Positions 58,692 through 64,000 of a stretch of 64,000 nt of DNA are shown here, one piece after another. The stretch spans positions 78,292,753 through 78,356,752 of the forward strand of contig CM051456.1 of the NCBI GenBank assembly GCA_028274465.1. Direction: 5' to 3'. Position numbers and translations under genes: made by a program. The notes under the pieces are model-generated. The model did not search any database and was not told the DNA's origin. It was given only the letters and a program-made list of their open reading frames with translations. This stretch comes from Plantago ovata. Its lineage: Eukaryota; Streptophyta; Magnoliopsida; Lamiales; Plantaginaceae. Numbering within the stretch: the stretch's first letter is position 1; every line of letters begins with the position of its first letter.

Positions 58692-61600
58692 TTAAGCTCT
58701 TTCAGAGGAATTTATCAAAATCTCTCTTACACTCTTCTCAGCAAGTGCAGTAAATTCAACACAGTCCTTTTCGTAGTTTTCCAGAAGCCTACGGACTTGT
58801 AGTTGAAGAATTCTTGCGTTTTTGCAGGCAGTATGATGATGCTTTTCAGCATTCATTTCCATGTAATTAATTACCCACAAATGCATGCCCCAATTGCTGG
58901 CATGGAGAAGCTGTGTATCTGAAATGCTTTTCTGATGAATCTTTCTTAGCCAGAGAAGATCTTCTTCTTGATCCTTAGCAGTGAGATAGAAGTACTCATA
59001 AGGAATCAATCCAAGTTTCTTCTTAGGTTTATTTGTTACCGGGTCAGAGTAGTAAGCAATGCCAGGTGGTTTGATCAGATTTGGTTCTTGTTTGTATGTC
59101 TTACCAATGGCAACTCTTCTTACATGGACCTCAAGATTCAACCATTTCCCAGCAATATTTCTTGGGAGGGATTCTTCCCTTTGCTTTCTTTGGACCTTGA
59201 GTTCAATCCATTTGAACATTTGATTCAATATGGCTGTAGGAAAGAACTCATTTACCAGCAAGTCTTCCATCTTTAAAATCCAGCAACCATGAATGTTTCT
59301 GATTACATTCTGAGTGGTTTCCTCATTGCTGGTCTTTGTGTATTCAATGCCGGAGCCAATAGCAATGCTGGCTAGCCTTTTCTCTTCCTGTCTTTGCCTT
59401 CTTCTTCTTGTTTTAGCATTGTCTTGATCTCTTGCTGAAGAGTCAGACGAGAAATGCTTTGAATGGCCAGACGGAGTCACGGCTATTAAGGGTCTAGCTC
59501 TTATGGCTTGAGCTATTGTTTGATTGTCATCATCTTCTTCATCATCTTCATTCACTTTGCTCTTTTTCAGCATGAGGTTCTATTGGTAGTGGCGCATCAT
59601 CAGAAGGAGCAGGAGGGGTTTGGTTTCTTTTTCCAGTATTCTTTTTTTCCCCCTTAGACATGGATTGCAACATCGGAGTGATGTGCAGAGAATAAAACTC
59701 ATTGCAATTTTCAGCAAGAGTGTTTAAACTGTTATACTTCATGATGATTTGTTGTTGGTCAGATGTCATTGTTGACAACTCTCTTTGAATATTCATCATG
59801 TTCTCTTCATGTCTTTTCTCTATTGCGGCCTTCTCATCCATGTAAGTCTGAGCCTTTACGAGAGCATTCTTTGCAAGCCTGAGCGCTTGACTTACATCTT
59901 CTTCATAGCTTTTGTGATAAAGACTGATGTCTTTCTGAGCTATTGTCAAAGTTGTAGTGCGTCTCAGCACTGTAGCCAATATCTTTCCAATGTCAAGTGG
60001 GCTCTCAGCAAGCAATGCCTCATCTTCAGCTTTGCAGGCATCATGGACTTGTTTTAGTGCTAGAATTCTGGGAGTAAACTCCTCAACTCTTGGGAACGGC
60101 ACTAAATGTGGTGTCAAGGAATGAACTTTTAGTTCGGAAGCAAACTGATCATCTTGTAAAAGCAGTTCGGCTCTTAATGAATCTCCTTTATCAGTGATGT
60201 AATCAGGAGGAGGAATCTGAACAACTTTTGGGTCTCGCTTTGATTGTTCATCGTCATGATCTGACAAGTCGTCATCATCCTCTGATTCATCAAGTTGAGC
60301 AACTTTTGAACCTTTATCAGTAGCTTCACTTCCCTTTTGTTGAGTGGTTGCTGATGGCAACGCTTCAGACTCAACAATTGGAGTTTCACCAGTAGGTAGT
60401 TGTTTCAATTGAGTTTGTGGCTCAATTACTGGAGTTTCGCCAGTAGTTAGTTTTAATTGAGTTTGTGGCTCAATTACTGGAGTTTCGCCAGTAGTAAGTG
60501 GAAGGGATGGAACTTCCTTTGTTCTTGGTCTTGAAGATTCACCAATTTCTAAATCCTGCGTATGTCTTGCATGGATCAAGAGACTGTTTTGTAGAGAGCG
60601 TTGGTAATCTTCATCTTGTTCATCCTCATCATCAAGGTTTTCTTCAGTAACCTTGGCATCAGAAACTGGACTTTTGCCATTTTTCAAGGCAGCCCTTTTT
60701 TTGGCGTATTCTTCTTCAGTATCAGCACCTTGCACAGGTGCTTGATTTTCAGCATCAGCAGGAGGAGGTTGAGATTCTTGCTGAGATTGTTGTTGTTCAG
60801 CTTGCTGATTGTCAGATTGAGTATTTTCAGCAATTGTTAACTTCAATCCACCAGCACCAGGACTTGAACCTTGATTGTCATCATCGTCATCTTTCTTGTC
60901 CTTAGAATCTTTCCCTTCATCATCACTGGGATCAGTGGGAATGTTCTCATCTTCTTCTTCTTCTTCATCATCTGTCAGAATGACTAGCTCCACGTGCTTA
61001 TACAAAGCAACACTTGTCACTTCCTCTTCCTCATTTATTTTGTGGGGATCAGCCACCACAGGTACAAATAGACCTTTGAGCATCACAGCTTGTTCAGCTG
61101 GAGAGGCACTCTTAAATTTGGCCTTCATATTCTCTCTGATTTGAGCAATCAGATTTGAGCTCATTTGCTGAGAATATGTCATTTCTTCAGGAAGGATGGA
61201 GTGGACAAATGTTTCGAGCTTTAGCAGAGAAGATCTCTTTTTCTCGTTTGAGAGATGAAGGTGAAGATCTGAGAAATCCATTCTCCTGTACCTTTGCCAG
61301 TTGCTGACGGACTTAGCAACTCTTGACAAAGTTGTCCTTTTGAAGTTCAAGTATAGTTCTTCAGAACTTACTTGCTGATCTTCAGTGATGAGTACCACTT
61401 CAGTGGTCTCCTTTTGAGCCTGAAAAAGAAATTTATTTAGATCAGGATTGGTTTGGAGAATTGTTTTAGAGTTTATATCTGAAACATGATTTACATGCTG
61501 AGAGTCAGCAAACTCATGTAGTACAATTTCCATTCCATGAGGAGCTTGAGTAGCATCCTCCATTTGTTCATCCTGAAATAAATTATAGTTAGACACAAGT

Positions 61601-63855
61601 ACTAAGCTGTCAAACTTAGTTTTTATACCAAAATTATTAACTACCTGCTGAGCAGGGAGTGTTGGTTCTGGTGCAGAGGCTTCAGCAACCATCTGACTTG
61701 CATCTTGAGAAGCCTGTAGAGATAGGATAATTTTAGCAAAAGAACAATTTTCAGAATTTGAAGTTTTACTGATGGTTGAATTAACTACCTACTGAGGAAG
61801 GACAGGTTGTGGCTCAGTTCTTTCAGCATTAACAGTTTCTTCAGCTTCTTGGACTGTTTCTTCAACAGACTTCTGGTTTTACTCTATCTGAGAAAGCTGT
61901 GCGGTTTCAGCAATCTCCCTTGTCTCTGAAATGACAAGTTGAGCAGAAGCATCTTGACCTTTCAGCTCACTGCTTGTCATGAAGAGATCAATTGACTTGT
62001 TGGATGATTCTTCAATCTCCAACTCCATTTGTTTGCTTAAATCTTCCAGTACAAGCTGGACTTTGTCAATTGATGTCTTGGGTGAACATGGGCCAGTATT
62101 CTCAGCATCATGAGATGCGTCTTTGAATAATGCTTCTTGAGTTTCAGCAACTTCAGGAACTGGAACCATTGCTATTTCAGCAACTGGTCCTTGAACAAGC
62201 GTTGTTTCAGCAACTTGATGAGTTGCTTGTTCAGCAACCATCTTTTCAGCAGCATCAGCAAGTGCCGCTTTTTGCAGATCAGCAGCAATGTCACTTACTG
62301 GTTCCATGGTTGGATCATCTAAGTTATCTAAAATGTAGATATCGGGGACTTGGGCAGGAATTTCATTTCCACTGCCTTGTGGTGTATTCTCAGTAGAGTT
62401 ATCAACATTGAGTTGATTGTTGAAGGCTTCCGCAAACACTTCAACATTGCTGACATAGGCTTCAGTAATCACGTCAGCAACATCTACTGGCAAATGCGTT
62501 TCAGCATTTGTCTGGGAATTGACTGAGGAGTCTTGGACACCAGGGACTGACTGGCGTGCCAGTGTTTTCTTTCTTTTGTTGCTTGTCCGTTTCCTCTTAG
62601 GTACGGGGTTTGCTGATGACGCTGCAGTCTGAGTGTCATCATCAGCTTTCCTCTTTTTCTTGTTAGATTTCTCCAGTTTCCCAGAGTCATCTATAGTTGC
62701 TTTTTCAGCAACAGGTGTTGTACACGTACCTTGTTGAGTTTCTACAGCAGTTTCATTTGTGTTACCACTACCAACATCAGTTTCATCTCTAAGTTGCTGA
62801 GTGGTAACATCTGCAGCTGTTGTATACCTTTCTTGCTGGCTTATGCTGACAACATTTGCAGTTGTTGTCTTCTTAGTTTTCTTTCCAGCAATCTTAGGTA
62901 CATTCTTCTTGTAGAAAGATCTTCCCACATTGCACACAGATTTCTTGATTGGCAATGGGTTTCTTAGCTGAATCCTGAAATGTTCAAGGATATAGCATAT
63001 CTTGATTCCATACATAACTGGAAAGGAAGGTGAGACCTTGTTGTCGTCTACCTTTACCTTAAACTTAGTGACACAATCAACAAGCCTGTTGAAAATGTAC
63101 TTAGCCCAGTTAAGTTCCGTTTTGTTTTCATGGATATGCATCAGCAATGGCCATCTTCTCAGGCCTACTTGGTCAATTCCTCCAACTTGGGAGTCAAGAA
63201 CTTTTATTAGTAGCAGAGCTACTAGACCAAGTGAATGGCATAGATGCTTTCTCTTAACGTGCTTTGTCCAAGTCACGGGAGCTATCTCGCCTTTCTTCAT
63301 TTTCTCATTTCTGACGTCACTATAGAAAGCTTCAATTTCTTCGTCAGTGGCAGTGACGTCATCTTCAGTTCCAGTGGTTGGAATCTGAAATATCTCCGCT
63401 AAATCAGTCCATTTCAGGACGATTTGCGTGTTCTGAACATAAGTAAGGATCACTTTTTCAGTGACTCCATTACTGTCTGTAAGGGACTGGATTTCTGCAT
63501 TGTTGTAGAATTCCATTGTATCAATCATGCTCACTTGCTTAGTGCGAGCAGAGATAAAGTTCATGAGGCCTTGCTGCTTGATAAACTCAAGCGCCTCTTC
63601 ATTTTCGTCATCGAGTTCTTGTTCATAAAAGTACCTAATGTACTTTTCTTTTGCAAACACTCCCCATTGCATCAACATCTCACACTTTGCAGTGTCAAGA
63701 TATGACGGAGGCATAGGTTTTTCTGAGATACGGTCGTTTTTCAACACAACTTTCGTTGTGTTTGTGGCCGGAGTAGTCACCGGAGCAGTGCGTGTTTCAG
63801 CACTGTCAACCTTTGACGACTTTGAGGACTTAGATGACTGTCTCTTGGGAGCCAT
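58692..63855 (-). pseudogene. Sirevirus 3' additional ORF, copy 2 (nearly intact)
   Basis: Starts MAPKRQSSKSSKSSK at 63855. The frame is open for 658 codons to a TAA at 61879, then continues in the same frame to 59548. The last 293 codons (59573-58692) lie in another frame because of a small deletion relative to copy 1. Layout as in copy 1: globular N-terminal part, lysine-rich stretch ([21 protein letters not shown], likely nuclear-localising), acidic Ala/Glu/Gln-rich centre with TTGETPV(I/V)E repeats, coiled-coil-like segment, and globular C-terminal part ending EILINSSERA. No membrane segment is seen, so envelope function is unsupported. Few lesions over 5 kb imply recent function in trans or recent insertion. 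Confidence 0.78.
61420..61788 (-). other. Three intron-like segments in the 3' ORF, copy 2
   Basis: Segments 61788-61714, 61644-61573 and 61494-61420 (75, 72 and 75 nt) start GTAGTTAAT, GTAGTTAAT and GTAAATCATG and end CTACAG, TTTCAG and TTTCAG. The donor of the first is preceded by an in-frame TAG that lies in the putative exon, so this copy may be non-functional even if spliced. Confidence 0.55.
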
Positions 63856-64000
63856 TTCTTATATAGAGCAAGAAAATGTGTACGAAAAAGATAGTTTGCT
63901 TTTTTACCGGAGGTACAGTAGATTCATGCTAGAATTTGCAGAGAAAGGAAATGTGAGTTAAAGAATTTTGTCATTTCTCTAACTCCTTCTTTATATAGTG
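63856..64000 (-). other. Untranslated leader of the 3' ORF, copy 2
   Basis: Matches 32886-33030 of copy 1, including the CTATATAAAGAAGGAG TATA-like stretch just before the window end. Confidence 0.7.

Larger units (their letters stand above)
56778..64000 (-). mobile_element. Sirevirus-type Copia retrotransposon, copy 2 (partial)
   Basis: Minus-strand element whose 3' LTR is at 56778-58426, with polypurine tract, long 3' ORF and the start of the upstream untranslated region before the window ends. It is the same family as copy 1 and better preserved in the 3' ORF. The Gag-pol part and other LTR lie beyond 64000. The 5 bp outside the LTR are CTTCT, the expected target duplication to look for. 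Confidence 0.9.

Noticed and set aside
61879-63855. Envelope gene in the Sirevirus 3' ORF
   Set aside because: No signal peptide, membrane segment or cysteine pattern was seen, so only a neutral name is used.

Overview
The window is eukaryotic nuclear DNA from a flowering plant, most likely a eudicot. It is AT-rich, its genes have GT..AG introns, and it holds a SOUL heme-binding gene of chloroplast type, plant L1-type LINEs, Copia and Gypsy-like LTR elements, MULEs and small inverted-repeat elements. The species cannot be named from sequence alone. Most of the 64 kb is transposable element. Family names come from recognising motifs, not from database searches.

Layout. 1-1066: a piece of a TGATGA-terminal element inserted in a Sirevirus-type LTR fragment. 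1216-5760: a decayed L1-type LINE (minus strand). 6116-6834: a broken alpha carbonic anhydrase gene. 7080-7745: a second LINE remnant. 8352-9288: a MITE and a 160-bp tandem duplication. 12158-45457 (minus strand): one intact-looking 302-codon SOUL heme-binding gene in eight exons. Its intron 5 is about 30.1 kb (13272-43375) because it holds a LINE (14871-42047), split by a Sirevirus-type Copia element (15942-40186), itself split by a non-autonomous LTR element (19305-29342). A nested pair of foldback MITEs lies near the exon 5 end of the intron.

45671-47043 is a solo LTR about 210 bp upstream of the SOUL start codon. Two Stowaway-like MITEs follow. 48935-50279 is a MULE with 9-bp target duplications that carries a fragment of the same LTR family as the nested element. 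50854-about 55800 is a multi-exon gene related to plant Ulp1-peptidase/mobile-domain proteins. It is broken by a 100-N gap, a frameshift and a TGATGA element with a near-clean target duplication, and its 3' end is lost to a third TGATGA element. 56778-64000 is a second, opposite-strand Sirevirus copy (LTR plus a very long 3' ORF) running off the window.

The most unusual signals are four. First, the heptamer TTGCTGA/TCAGCAA saturates the Sirevirus LTRs, untranslated regions and coding frames, but was not seen in the 10-kb element nested inside it. Second, short palindromes of the form arm-GCG-NNN-CGC-arm' occur at the same place in all three TGATGA elements, with arms that differ between copies. 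Third, a compact antisense Pol III-like cassette (A box, B box, T-run) lies in both LTRs of the nested element. Fourth, three conserved intron-like segments of 75, 72 and 75 nt lie in the Sirevirus 3' ORF.
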